From NCBI GenBank assembly GCA_946902985.2, contig OX336390.1, positions 528,630,861 to 528,694,860 on the forward strand: a DNA stretch of 64,000 nucleotides, in the 5' to 3' direction. The stretch is from Meconema thalassinum. Its lineage: Eukaryota; Arthropoda; Insecta; Orthoptera; Tettigoniidae. The position numbers and the translations under genes were made by a program. Positions within the stretch are counted from its first letter, which is position 1. Each line of letters starts with the position of its first letter. Under the pieces are notes generated by a model that was not told where the DNA came from, did no database searches, and worked only from the letters and a program-made list of their open reading frames with translations. Of this stretch, positions 8,414-20,378 are shown piece after piece.

Positions 8414-11400
8414 TATATAGGCTTATTGAATACAATGTTACGTTTAGCCATGAGGAAAGCAGCTAGGTTAGGACCATAAATTGTTCTGTCAATAAATGTC
8501 GGCTTTGCTACTAGCTTTTCTGCCTTTTTTGCTGTCAGTCACAAGACGTATGTCTATTTTTTTACGGATATTTTCCATTGTTTTTCCAAAAATAGCATTG
8601 TTGAATAATTTGAACAGATTTTTCTCAAAATCATTTTTGGCTTTAACCAAGGTATTTGCTTGAACTTTAACACATGAAGAATTTTTATCAATTTTATTCC
8701 ATGATCTAAAGCCTGTCTTAATGCCATGTAGTGAACAACATATCGCCTTCGATTTCCAAGATGAGGAATTTGTTTTTTCAGAGACGAATCCTTAGGTTGT
8801 GTACACTCCGGTAGGAAAGGTCAGATGGGTATTCAACATCAACGTGTAGAATGTATCCCTCAGGATCGTCTTTCTTTAGTTTTTCTAGATCAACAGTATC
8901 TGGAGAAATCCACTGAAATAGACCATAAGGAAGGGAGTGGCACATAACCCACCCGTATTGATTGTTGGCATCATCATAGGTAATAAACTGCGATGGTTTC
9001 GCAGAATCATAGGTTTCCATGTATTTATAGTTAGCTTCAGCATACCGATGAGACACCTGGCATATGCCTCCACGTATTCCAGACTCGATTAGAAGAATCT
9101 GATCGTAATCCTGTAGCAATTCCAGTGCAATTCCTGTGTAAAGGAGCATTGCCTCGAAACTTAAACCAGGCGAAGTAAAAAAGTGTGCAGCATCTTCTCG
9201 GTGTGTTTCTAGTGTTCTGTTTCTAAACGTTTCAAAGCTGTCTGCAAGAAGGAGTACATCTGTAGTTAGGTAGAGGTCACTATATTCCCCTAGAGTTTTA
9301 ATGTTGAACTGATTCCAGACATTTGTGGCATGTTCTTAGTCTTCTTGACTGATATCTTCTTGACTTAATTTGTTAAAGAATACTTCTTTTGGAGGTAAAC
9401 ACGTTTCACTTAACTTTTCCCATGAGTCAATGTAGTCATAACAAAATACCCATTTACGAGTCATGAGCATTGCATTTTCTTTTCCAAAGTACTTGTCTGT
9501 TTCAGGGTATGATGTTAAGTTGGAAACTAAGTTTTCCAAACTACTTGGCATTAACCGAAACGTCTTCACAAATCTAAGCTTAACATTTCCTACATATCTG
9601 GTAAAGGATATGTACTTTTCTTTGGAGTAAGCGATAACATCCACTCTGTCAGTAGTACATCCTAATTGCTTTACAATGAAATTTGCGTCGTAGCCACTCA
9701 TATTATGTAGAAACACAGGAACGGGGTTACGTGTGTTACACCTCAAATTACAGTTATTGTGAGCACTTCCACGGTATTCCCCTGTAATATGGCAGTGGTC
9801 TCGAATTTTCCAGTCCTCTTTGGTAAATGGTTTTTGACACAAATAACAGGTTTCAGACCATTGGAACTCTGCTTCTTGATCCTGAGTTAAGGCCGTTGGA
9901 ACATTTAAGCTGTAAAGGCGATGGATTTCATTAGCTCTTGAGATCAAACAGTCCATAAACTTTTCTGCAGCATCAGGTCCACGATAAATAACAGGTTGGC
10001 TTGGAAGGTTTGTCTTTATGTGTTCCACAGCCGGTGAGGGTTTAACGTATATACCAAAGCTCAGAGGAACATGACTCCGGTATGGCACTGTATAACTTGC
10101 CTCAGGATTAGGTAGACAAGTTTGATAGGGTAACACTATACTTTCAAAATCTGCATAGATAACGTAAGGTATTCTCAGCATTTTTTCAACATTTAAGAAT
10201 TTGACAATGGGGTTTCTAACAGGCATTTCAACCCTAGCAATGTCATGCTGGACACACAAAGCTCTATGTTCTTTCAATTTTTCCATTCCTTGTTGACCAT
10301 ATTGATTATCAAAGTGAGTAAAACATTGTTTACACGTATATATCTTATGCTCATGGTGGGTAATCTGATATCTTACTAGTTTATCAAAATCTTTGATAAA
10401 GATGTAGTGGTTCTGGCCGGATGAAGAACTTAGCAGAAAGAGGTCGCGATTGTCTTGCAGCTCTTGATCCTCAACCTTTAGAGGGAACAGTTTATTGTTT
10501 TGTTCCAATCCAAATACATTAATGGATATATCGTTGGCTTTTACAAATTTGGGAATGCCAGCTAGCGATGTAGGAAACGATATTACAGAAAAATCATACT
10601 TGTTGTCCAGGTCCTTGTATTTACTAATGCGTTGAGCATTCTTTTCAACCAGTTTTGCTAAAATGGCATACATAAAACACTTTTCATCTTTCAAGTTTTC
10701 AGGATTAATGCAGGCTTTTCTTGTGTGTATAGCTGCTGGTAAAGGAATATATGTGCTACCACGCAAGGTATTGTACTTATTTATTTTCAATCGTACTCCT
10801 TCCACTGCTAACAAAGCCCAATTACTGCCTTTTAGCTCAGATTCCTCCATTTCCGTAGTCAACTTTTTAAATTGTGTTTCCAAGAAACTACTTAAGACGT
10901 CTCCAAAATTAGGGCCTGATTTCTTGTTTTAATAGCGCGATCTGTAATTTCGTTGGTGGGCGTATGAATGAATCTACATTCAGCCACAAGATTAACTTTG
11001 ATCGACTTGTGCATTGCTAGTTCTTTCTGCATAGCTTGTATTATTTGCTGTTTGGACTCTTTAAGGTATGAATTTAAATCCTTACACGTATCACAACGAA
11101 TGAAATAGGATAGAAATCGACCTTTAAAAGATGTCTCATATTCAATAATTCCATTTTTATCTGAGACCAATGACAGTAGGTAATGTTTTGTAGGCTCTGC
11201 TTTTTGTCTTTTAGCTGTCGACACAACATTACAACATTCTTCATGCCGACATCCATTGTAGGCATTGTTGAATGTACTACCACAGTTCTCGCACTCATGA
11301 AATTCCCCACACGAAACTTCATGACGCTTTCTATCATAGTCCCGAAGAAATGTTTTTCCACACTGTTTACACATATAGCTAGGAATGGGTTCTTCCATCA

Positions 11401-11439
11401 TGAGTGTTGATTTCTGCAAACAGCTGCTTACTGCGTAAC

Positions 11440-12060
11440 ACAGGGCTAGAGGTTGGTCGGTGAGACGGTCTTTCACGATGTGAACACCGTGAGAGGTAGT
11501 AGTCAACTGGTGATATTCTTGTAAAGGGTCTTCTAATATACCCTAGTCTAGACCAACAGCTCTTTACAGCGTATGACAAGGCTGTAGACTGGACAGTGAG
11601 ACGGTCTTTCACGATGTGAACACTGTAACAAGTAGTAGTCAACTGATTGTATTCTTGCTAAGGGTTCTCTAATATATCAAAGTCAAGACCAACAGCTACT
11701 TACTGTGTAGTACAAGGCTGTACAATAGTTGTTTTGACAGTCTTTCACGATGGGTCACTGTTTGTGGTAGTAGTCAACTGATGATATTCTTGCTAAGGGT
11801 CCAATAATATACCCCTAGTTAAGGGTAACAGCTGCTTGCTGCATATGACAAGGCTAAAGACTGCTTGTTTCAACGGTCTTTCACAATGTAAACACTGTGA
11901 CAGGTAGTAGTCAACTGAAAATATTCTTATACCCTACTCTAGGTTATCAGGTACTTACTGCATATCAAAAGGCTGTACAATCATGTGTGTTAGGCACTCT
12001 TTCTTGCTAAGGATTCCAATATTCCCTACACAAGGCTATACATGTTAGTTCTGAACACTT
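11440..12060 (-). repeat. ~136-bp tandem repeat array, left palindrome arm
   Basis: At least four degenerate units, each with GTAGTAGTCAACTG (starting about 11,496, 11,631, 11,767 and 11,904), then an ATATTCTTGCTAAGGG-like stretch and a GGTCTTTCACGATG-like stretch. It lies directly upstream of the polymerase start and may contain its promoter (inference). A mirrored array is at 14940-15560. Confidence 0.85.
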
Positions 12061-12780
12061 AGTAGTTAATTGTATATTCAATTTTTATACAAAGCTTATA
12101 CAAGCACGTTTTTCATGATGTAAACTTTGTTAATTAGCTGCATGCGACACGCAATGTATGTTTCCGCTATCTAGCGGTGACTATGAGAACTACTTGCACG
12201 ACCAGCATGCTACCTAGCGCTCCATTTCAACACTCACTCACTGAACGACCAGCATGCTATCTAGCGCTCGATATCAATACACACTCAACTAGCAGCATGC
12301 TACCTATCGGTCAATATGACAACTCACTCAACTACCAACATGCTTCATGGCTTTTTTTTTGTCAGAGTTTTGTTGGCGTTTCTGTTGGCTTTTGTTGGCT
12401 TTTTTGTTGGCTTTTGTATTAGCTCTCTCGTATTTGATCTTGTTTGTTGGGGCTTATTTGGTCTTGGAAAGTATGTCTGTTCTTTTTATGGCTGCATAAT
12501 GCTTACAGCCATGTCTGTAAGCAGCAGCAACAACAACAACACACAAAAATCAAAAAAAATCCAAAGTACTCTAAGGTTTATCAATGACTCAACTCTTACA
12601 CTTACCTCTATCCCATTCCAAGTGAAAAAAGTGGTGTATTTTTCAAATTCTTCAAAAAATATTTGGAAAGTAGGCTATATCATTAAACTAAAAATCCTAA
12701 AAAGACAATATGTTAACTCCAACACCTACCTCTATACCACTCTCAGTCCAAAAATAGTGTATTTTTCAAATTTTCCAAAA
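12061..12780. other. Noncoding arm segment with short CAGCATGCTA-type repeats, mostly private to the left arm
   Basis: From 12,180 to 12,345 a motif like CAGCATGCTACCTAGCGCTC recurs about four times at 40-60 bp intervals. Then come T-rich repeats of TTGGCTTTTGTTGG around 12,370-12,420 and a (CAA)n tract near 12,525. The right arm joins its 127-bp array directly to a single copy of the CAGCATG block near 14,775, so most of this is a left-arm gain or right-arm loss. No gene. Confidence 0.6.
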
Positions 12781-13760
12781 CATATTTCCAAAATGGGTTA
12801 TATTTCCAAAATTAAAAAGTTTACAAAAATGTTTGTTTGACATAAATGAATGGCCTTTGCCCCCTCTACCGCCGTACCAGGTCTAGGAAAACAAAAATAA
12901 AATTTTGAAAACGGGTTATATTTCCAAAATTAGGAATTCTACAAAAAAGTTTGTTTGACATAAATCATTGGTCTTTACCCGCCCCCTACCCCCACACTAT
13001 GTCTCAGGTCTCTAGAACAACAAAAATAAAATTTTGAAAATGGGCTATATTTCCAAAATTAGGAATTCTACAAAAAAGTTTGTTTGACATAAATCATTGG
13101 TATTTACCCCATCTACCTGTAAACCAAGTCTCAGGTCTCAAGAACAACACAAATACAATTTTGAAAATGGGATATATTTCCAAAATTAGGAATTCTACTA
13201 AAAGGTTTGTTTGACATAAATCATTGGTCATTACCCCCTCTACCTGTAAACCAAGTCTCAGGTCTCTACAACAACACAAATAAAATTTTGAAAATGGGCT
13301 ATATATCCAAAATTACGAATTCTACTAAAAAGTTTGTTTGACATAAATGAATGGCCCTCACCTCCTCTATCCCATACCAAATTTTATGCCTCTAGGGCAA
13401 AACTAAATTAATTTTGAAAATAGGCTATATTTCCAAAATTAGGAATGTTACAAAAAAGTTTGTTAGTCATAAATAAATTGTCTTTATCTCCTCTGGCACC
13501 ATACCAAATTTCAAGTTTCTAGGACAAAATAAAATTAAATTTGAAAAATGGTCACTATTATGGAAACTAGGAATTCTACAAAAAAGTTTGTTTAACATAA
13601 ATGTAAGGTCTCTATCTCCTCTATCTGTGAACCAAGTCCCAGGTCTGTAGGACGAAAATGAAAAAAGTCCAATTGGGAAAGTAGGCGATTTTTCACAAAA
13701 CCAAACTAGAAATTCTACACAAAATTTGGTTGACGTAAATGAATCGCCCCTCTACCTTCC
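12780..13760 (+). repeat. ~127-bp tandem repeat array, left of the palindrome axis
   Basis: About eight units marked by GTTTGTTTGACATAAAT-like motifs at about 12,831, 12,949, 13,078, 13,205, 13,332, 13,458, 13,586 and 13,717. Spacing is 118-131, mostly 126-129. Each holds a TATTTCCAAAATTAGGAATT-like stretch. Units nearer the axis are more diverged. Confidence 0.88.
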
Positions 13761-13775
13761 AAAATAAATTTTAAG

Positions 13776-14033
13776 CCTCTAGGACAAAAAATAACAGTAG
13801 GGGGGCAGAGCGCGACTATACCCTCTGCCGAGAAAGATTCGAGATATCTCGCGAACCCATTATCGAGGGGTGTCACTCTGAGTCATAATTATGACACCTC
13901 GTACAAGCCTCTAGCTTTATTGGTTCGCGAGATATCTCGATTAATACTTGGCTGACCATGTACAGTCGGGTACAAATAAAATGGGTGAGTTGGAATCCCT
14001 GCTGCCCCCTACTGTTATTTTTTGTCCTAGAGG
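13776..14033. repeat. Palindrome core with nested hairpins
   Basis: The outer pair is CCTCTAGGACAAAAAATAAC at 13,776 with its complement ending at 14,033. The inner pair is CGAGATATCTCGCGAACC at 13840-13857 with its exact complement at 13922-13939. At the axis is a perfect 14-bp palindrome GTCATAATTATGAC (13882-13895). The local centres (13,888-13,890 for the inner parts) coincide with the axis of the 14-kb structure. Confidence 0.88.
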
Positions 14034-14039
14034 CTTCAA

Positions 14040-14770
14040 ATTTATTTTGGTGGCAAAGGGGATAGGGGCGATTCATTACGTCATTTTTTTTGTAGAATAC
14101 TTAGGTTCCAAAATATAAAAAAATCAAAATTAATCTTTTTTCAAAAAAATGTAAAAAATAAAAAAGTTTTTTATAAAAAAATATAGGACATAGAGACCAT
14201 TCTTTTAGAATGTTTGGTTTTATGAAAAATCGCCTACTTTCCCAATTAAACTTTTTTCATTTTTATCCTACAGACCTGGGACTTGGTTTACAGGTAGAGG
14301 AGATAGACACCTTTCATTTATGTTAAACAAACTTTTTTGTAGAATTCCTAGTTTCCAAAATAGTCATCATTTTTCAAAATTAATTTTCTTTTGTTCTAGA
14401 GACTTGAAATTCGGTATGATGCTAGAGGAGGTAATGACAATTGATTTATCTCAAACAAACCTTTTTGTAACATTCCTAATTTTGGAAATATAGCCTATTT
14501 CCAAAATTAATTTTGTTTTGCCCTAGAGGCTTGAAATTAGGTATGGGGATAGAGGGGGTGAGGGCCTTTTATTTATATCAAACAAACCTTTTAGTAGAAT
14601 TCCTAATTTTGGAAATATAGCCCATTTTCAAAAATTAATTGTGTTGTTCTCGAGACATGAGACTTGGTCTACAAGTAGAGGGGGTAAAGACCAATAATTT
14701 ATGTCAAACAAACTTTTTTGTAGAATTCCTAATTTTGGAAATATAGCCCATTTTCAAAATTTTGAAATGG
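14040..14770 (-). repeat. ~127-bp tandem repeat array, right of the palindrome axis
   Basis: Mirror of 12780-13760, with ATGTCAAACAAAC-like motifs near 14,322, 14,450, 14,577 and 14,705 (spacing about 127-128) plus more diverged units toward the axis. It has fewer recognisable units than the left array. Confidence 0.85.
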
Positions 14771-14939
14771 AGCGCTAGGTAGCATGTTGGTCGTGCAAGT
14801 AGTTCTCATAGTCACCGCTAGATAGCGGAAACATACATTGCGTGTCGCATGCAGCTATTTAACAAAGTTTACCTCATAAAAACGTGCTTGTATAAGCTTT
14901 GTATAAAAATTGAATATACAATTAACTACTAAGTGTTCA

Positions 14940-15560
14940 GAACTAACATGTATAGCCTTGTGTAGGGAATATGTTAATCCTTAGCAAGAAAGAGTGCCTA
15001 ACACACATGATTGTACAGCCTTTTGATATGCAGTAAGTACCTGATAACCTAGAGTAGGGTATAAGAATATTTTCAGTTGACTACTACCTGTCAGTGTTTA
15101 CATTGTGAAAGACCGTTGAAACAACCAGTCTTTAGCCTTGTCATATGCAGCAAGCAGCTGTTATCCTTAACTAGGGGTATATTATAGGACCCTTAGCAAG
15201 AATATCATCAGTTGACTACTACCACAAACAGTGACCCATCGTGAAAGACTGTCAAAACAACTATTGTACAGCCTTGTACTACACAGTAAGTAGCTGTTGG
15301 TCTTGACTTTGATATATTAGAGAACCCTTAGCAAGAATACAATCAGTTGACTACTACTTGTTACAGTGTTCACATCGTGAAAGACCGTCTCACTGTCCAG
15401 TCTACAGCCTTGTCATACGCTGTAAAAAGCTGTTGGTCTAGACTAGGGTATATTAGCGGACCCTTTACAAGAATATCACCAGTTGACTACTACCTCTCAC
15501 GGTGTTCACATCGTGAAAGACCGTCTCACCGACCAACCTCTAGCCCTGTGATACGCAGTA
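14940..15560 (+). repeat. ~136-bp tandem repeat array, right palindrome arm
   Basis: Mirror of 11440-12060: CAGTTGACTACTAC-type motifs recur about every 136 bp immediately upstream of the right-arm polymerase copy. Confidence 0.85.
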
Positions 15561-15587
15561 AGCAGCTGTTTGCAGAAATCAACTCTC

Positions 15588-18500
15588 ATGATGGAAGAAC
15601 CCATTCCTAGCTATATGTGTAAACAGTGTGGAAAAACTTTTCTTCGGGACTATGATAGAAAGCGTCATGAAGTTTCGTGTGGGGAATTTCATGAGTGCAA
15701 GAACTGTGGTAGTACATTCAACAATGCCTACAATGGACGTCGGCATGAAGAATGTTGTAATGTTGTGTCGACAGCTAAAAGACAAAAAGCAGAGCCTACA
15801 AAACATTACCTACTGTCATTGGTTCCAGACAAAAATGGAATTATTGAATATGAGACTTCTTTTGAAGGTCGACTTCTGTCCTATTTCATTCGTTGTGATA
15901 CGTGTAAGGATTTAAATTCATACCTTAAAGAGTCCAAACAGCAAATAATAAAAGCTATCCAGAAAGAACTAGCAACGCACAAGTCGATCAAAGTTAATCT
16001 TGTGGCTGAATGTAGATTCATTCATACGTCCACCAACGAAATTACAGATCGTGTTTTTGAAACACGAAATCAGGCCTTATTTTTGGAAACGGACTCAAGT
16101 AGTTTCTTGGAAACACAATTTAATAAGTTGACTACGGAAATGGAGGAATCTGAGCTAAAAGGCAGTAATTGGGCTTTGTTAGCAGTGGAAGGAGTACGAT
16201 TGAAAGTAAATAAGTACAATCCCTCGCGTGGTAGCATATATATTCCATTACCAGCTGCTATACTCACAAGAAAAGTCTGCATTAATCCTGAAAATTTGAA
16301 AGATGAAAAGTGTTTTATGTATGCATTTTTAGCAAAACTGGTTAAAAAGAATGCTCAACGCATTAGTAAATATAAGGACCTGGACAACGAGTATGATTTT
16401 TCTGTAATATCGTTTCCTACATCGCTAGCTGACATTCCCAAATGTGAAAAAGCCAACGATATATCCATTAATGTATTTGGATTGTAACAAGACAATAAAC
16501 TGTTCCCTCTAAAGGTTGTGGATCAAGAGCTTCAAGACAATCGCGACCTCTTTCTGCTAAGTTCTTCATCCGGCCAGAACCACTACATCTTTATCAAAGA
16601 TTTTGATAAACTAGTAAGATATCAGATTACCCACCATGAGCATAAGATATATACGTGTAAACAATGTTTTACTCACTTTGATAATCAATATGGTCAACAA
16701 GGAATGGAAAAATTGAAAGAACATAGAGCTTTGTGTGTCCAGCATGACATTGCTAGGGTTGAAATGCCTGTTAGAAACCCCATTGTCAAATTCTTAAATG
16801 TTGAAAAAATGCTGAGAATACCTTACGTTATCTATGCAGATTTTGAAAGTATAGTGTTACCCTATCAAACTTGTCTACCTAATCCTGAGGCAAGTTATAC
16901 AGTGCCATACCGGAGTCATGTTCCTATGAGCTTTGGTATATACGTTAAACCCTCACCGGCTGTGGAACACATAAAGACAAACCTTCCAAGCCAACCTGTT
17001 ATTTATCGTGGACCTGATGCTGCAGAAAAGTTTATGGACTGTTTGATCTCAAGAGCTAATGAAATCGATCGCCTTTAGAGCTTAAATGTTCCAAAGGCCT
17101 TAACTCAGGATCAAGAAGCAAAGTTCCAATGTTCTTAAACCTGTTATTTGTGTCAAAAACCATTTACCAAAGAGGACTGGAAAATTCGAGACCACTGCCA
17201 TATTACAGGGCAATACCGTGGAAGTGCTCACAATAATTGTATTTTGAGGTGTAAAACACGTAACCACGTTCTTGTGTTTCTACATAATATGAGTGGCTAC
17301 GACACAAATTTCATTGTAAAGCAATTAGGATGTGCTACTGAGAGAGTGGATGTTATCGCTAACTCCAAAGAAAAGTACATTTCCTTTACCAGATATGTAG
17401 GAAATGTTAAGCTTATTGTCGACCAAAGTATTATGTGTACTCGAGTGTGAAGGTTGTTTGTGAAGTAACCAATAGACCTACATAAAATCCAATAACATCA
17501 TCATTTTCGTCGTTCTATTTTACGTTAGCTCATGTAGGTTTGGAATTTTTAATTTATATTTTAATATTTTTTGTCGCAGTTGGAACATAGAAAGTGAACG
17601 TTTTTAAGCGTGTTTCAACCATGCGTCACATTTAAGAATTATTATCTCAAAGACCCGTCATCAGATCGAATCAAAATTTTAACACAATATACATTGGAAT
17701 GTTGTATACCTGGTTTATTAATTTCAAAATGTTGCGTGTCCAAGAAAAAAAGTTGTTATCATTTAAGGATGGTAACTTTTTCTCTGCTCGGGGTGGTTGG
17801 AAAATGTAGTTCTTAGTTGCGATGTAATCCTTATACATCAAAAAGTTATGCTGTATGACTGTGAAATACGTTAATTAACTCAATTATTTTATATCGGTTT
17901 GTATTTGTAGGCGGAAATAACACATCGTTCACCACCTACCCGCTCCGGGAAAGCTGTATAGCGTTGCTGTGATGGAACCCATCACTTCCGAGCGAGGCAC
18001 GCCATGATGCGTGATGGGCTCTATTTCGGCAACGCTGTACAGCTTTTCCGGGAGCGGGTAGGTGGTGAACGATGTGTTATTTCCGCCTGCAAATACAAAC
18101 CGTTATAAAATAAGTGAGTTAATTTGCGTATTTCACAGTCATACAGCATAACTTTTTGATGTATAAGGATTACATCGCAACTAAGAACTACATTTTCCAA
18201 CCACCCCGAGCCGAGAAAAAGTTACCTTACAAAAATGATAACAACTTTTTTTCTTGGACACGCAACATTTTGAAATTAATAAGCCAGTTATACAATATTT
18301 CAATGTATATTGTGTTAAAATTTGGATTCGATCTGATGACGGGTTTTTGAGATAATAATTCCTAAATGTGACGCATGGTTGAAACACTCTTAAAAACGTG
18401 CACTTTTTGTGCTCCAACTCCGACAAAAAAATATTAAAATATAAATTAAAAATTCCAAACCTACATGAGCTAACGTGCAATAGAACGATGAAAATGATGA

Positions 18501-20378
18501 TGTTATTGGATTTTATGTAGGTCTATTGGTTACTTCACAAACAACATTCAAACTCGAGTGCACATCATACTTTGGTCGACAGTAGATTTGTGGACACGTT
18601 TCGGTTAATGCCAAGTAGTTTGGAAAACTTAGTTTCCAACTTAACATCATACCCTGAAACAGACAAGTACTTTGGAGAAGAAAATGCAATGCTCATGACT
18701 CGTAAAGGCGTATTTTGTTATGACTACATTGACTCATGGGAAAAGTTAAGTGAAACGTGTTTACCTCCGAAAGAGGTATTCTTTAACAAATTATGTCAAG
18801 AAGACTATGAACATGCCAAAAATGTCTGAAATCAGTTCAACATTAAAACTCTAGGGGAATATAGTGACCTCTACCTAACTTCAGATGTACTCCTTCTTGC
18901 AGACAGCTTTGAAACGTTTAGAAACAAAACACTAGAAACACACCAAGTGGATGCTGCACACTTTTTTACTTCGCCTGGTTTAAGTTTCGAGGCAATACTC
19001 CTTTACACAGGAATTGAACTGGATTTGCTACAGGATTACGTTTAGATTCTTCTAATCGAGTCTGGAATACGTGGAGGCATATGCCAGGTGTCTCATCGGT
19101 ATGCTGAAGCTAACAATAAATACATGGAAACCTATGATTCTGAGAAACCATCGCAGTTTATTACCTATGGTGATGCCAACAACCAATATGAGATGGCTAT
19201 GTGCCACTCCCTTCCTTATGGTGGATTTCAGTGGGTTTCTCCAGATACGGTTGATCTAGAAAAACTAAAGAAAGACGATCCTGTGGGATACATTCTAGAC
19301 GTTGATGTTGATTACCCATCTGACCTTCATGATCTACACAACGATTTACCTTTCCTACCAGAGTGTACACAACCTAAGGATTCGTCTCTGAAAAAACAAA
19401 CTCCTCATCTTGGAAATCGAAGGCGATATGTTGTTCACTAAATGGCATTAAAACAGGCTTTAGATTATGGAATAAAATGGATAAAAATTCATCGTGTGTT
19501 AAAGTTTAAGCAAAGACCTTGGTTAAAGGCATACGTTGATTTTAATAACAACCTTCGAAAACAAGCCAAAAATGATTTTGAGAAAAATTTGTACAAATTA
19601 TTCAACAATGCCATTTTGGAAAAACATTGGAAAATATCCGTAAAAGAGTAGACATAGGTCTTGTGACTGACAGCAAAAAAGGCAGAAAAGCTAATAGCAA
19701 AGCCGACATTTATTGACAGAACAATTTATGGTCCTAACCTAGCCTCTTTCCACATGGCTAAACGTAACATAGTATTCAATAAGCCTATATATATTGGAAT
19801 TTGTATACTGGATATTTCAAAAACTCTAATGTATTCCCACCACTATGATGTCCTGCTACCCTATTATGGAATGAACAATCTTAAACTCATGTATATGGAT
19901 ACCGACTCGTTCATTTATTTGGTTAACACCCCAGATGTATATCAAGACAAGTTGGATTTCCTAGAACACCTGGACACATCCGATTATCCTACTAATCACA
20001 TATGTTACTCTACATCAAACAAGAAAACGTCGGGGGAAATTTAAAGACGAGGCTTGTGGTCAAATTACAAAAGCATTTGTTGGACTTAGAGCTAAAATGT
20101 ACGCTTTAGACATAAATGGTAAAGAAATCAAAAAGATTAAAAGTATTAACAGAGGTGTTGTCAAAAATTGTATGTGCTTTCAAGATTATAAGGATTGTGT
20201 CATGAAAAACAATGTAAAAAGAATACCAATGAACATTATCGCTTCTCAACAACATGACATATCATCTATAAGACTAAACAAAATTGCTTTGTGTCCTGGT
20301 GATGATAAAAGTGTGATTGATGCTGATGGTATAGGTACACATGCCTATGGTCATTACTCAATCATTAACCATGCTTAA
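15588..20378 (+). pseudogene. Type-B DNA polymerase (protein-primed-like), right-arm copy, disrupted
   Basis: Mirror copy of the left-arm gene, with the same zinc fingers, YADFES exonuclease motif (about 16,840), HCHITGQYRG block (about 17,190), palm motif A (about 19,170), motif B (about 19,605) and YMDTDS (about 19,890). Its C-terminus ends at TAA 20376-20378 and seems in better frame than the left copy. Breaks differ: nonsense at about 16,485, at 17,076 and near 17,137, a 1167-bp foldback insertion at 17416, further stops near 18,827, 19,043 and 19,439, small indels near 19,610-19,650, and a frameshift near 20,035. The ancestral protein would be about 1,200 residues (inference from the arms together). 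The arms share just one disruption I can see, at a homopolymer run. Confidence 0.85.
17416..18582. mobile_element. Foldback (long inverted repeat) nonautonomous element with TA target duplication
   Basis: A 1167-bp insert whose two halves are near-perfect inverted copies (arms about 540-560 bp; axis near 18,000). Ends read [T/C]TGTCGACCAAAGTAT. TA duplication at 17414-17415 and 18583-18584; the empty site GCTTAGATTTG is visible, on the minus strand, in the left palindrome arm near 9,570. No coding capacity. The TA target suggests mobilisation by a Tc1/mariner-type transposase (inference), but its ends do not match the Tc1-like element at 6949. Confidence 0.93.

Larger units (their letters stand above)
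6363..11401 (-). pseudogene. Type-B DNA polymerase (protein-primed-like), left-arm copy, disrupted
   Basis: Family known from Polinton/Maverick elements, linear plasmids and related viruses; copies DNA, probably with protein priming (family knowledge). Reading from the ATG at 11399-11401: two N-terminal zinc-finger-like motifs (C-x2-C ending near 11,280), a conserved SYIPLPAA/INPENLKDEKCFMY region, an exonuclease motif YADFES near 10,150, an HNH-like HCHITGEYRG..HNNCN block near 9,780, SGYDANFIVKQ near 9,690, palm motif A YDDANNQYG near 8,960, a motif-B region near 8,590, and motif C YMDTDS near 6,845. Breaks: a 1-base deletion near 10,890, a 15-base duplication followed by a nonsense codon near 9,340, a frame slip at 8,521-8,535 shared with the other arm, a 2-base deletion near 6,480, and a Tc1-like insertion at 6949-8413. 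Not expressed intact. Confidence 0.85.

Noticed and set aside
12177..12840. Hydrophobic open frames in the left arm
   Set aside because: They are encoded by T-rich repeats and the first units of the 127-bp array, and are not kept in the right arm.
12780..13760. CRISPR-like array
   Set aside because: Units are contiguous degenerate tandem repeats of 127 bp without unique spacers, in a eukaryotic context.
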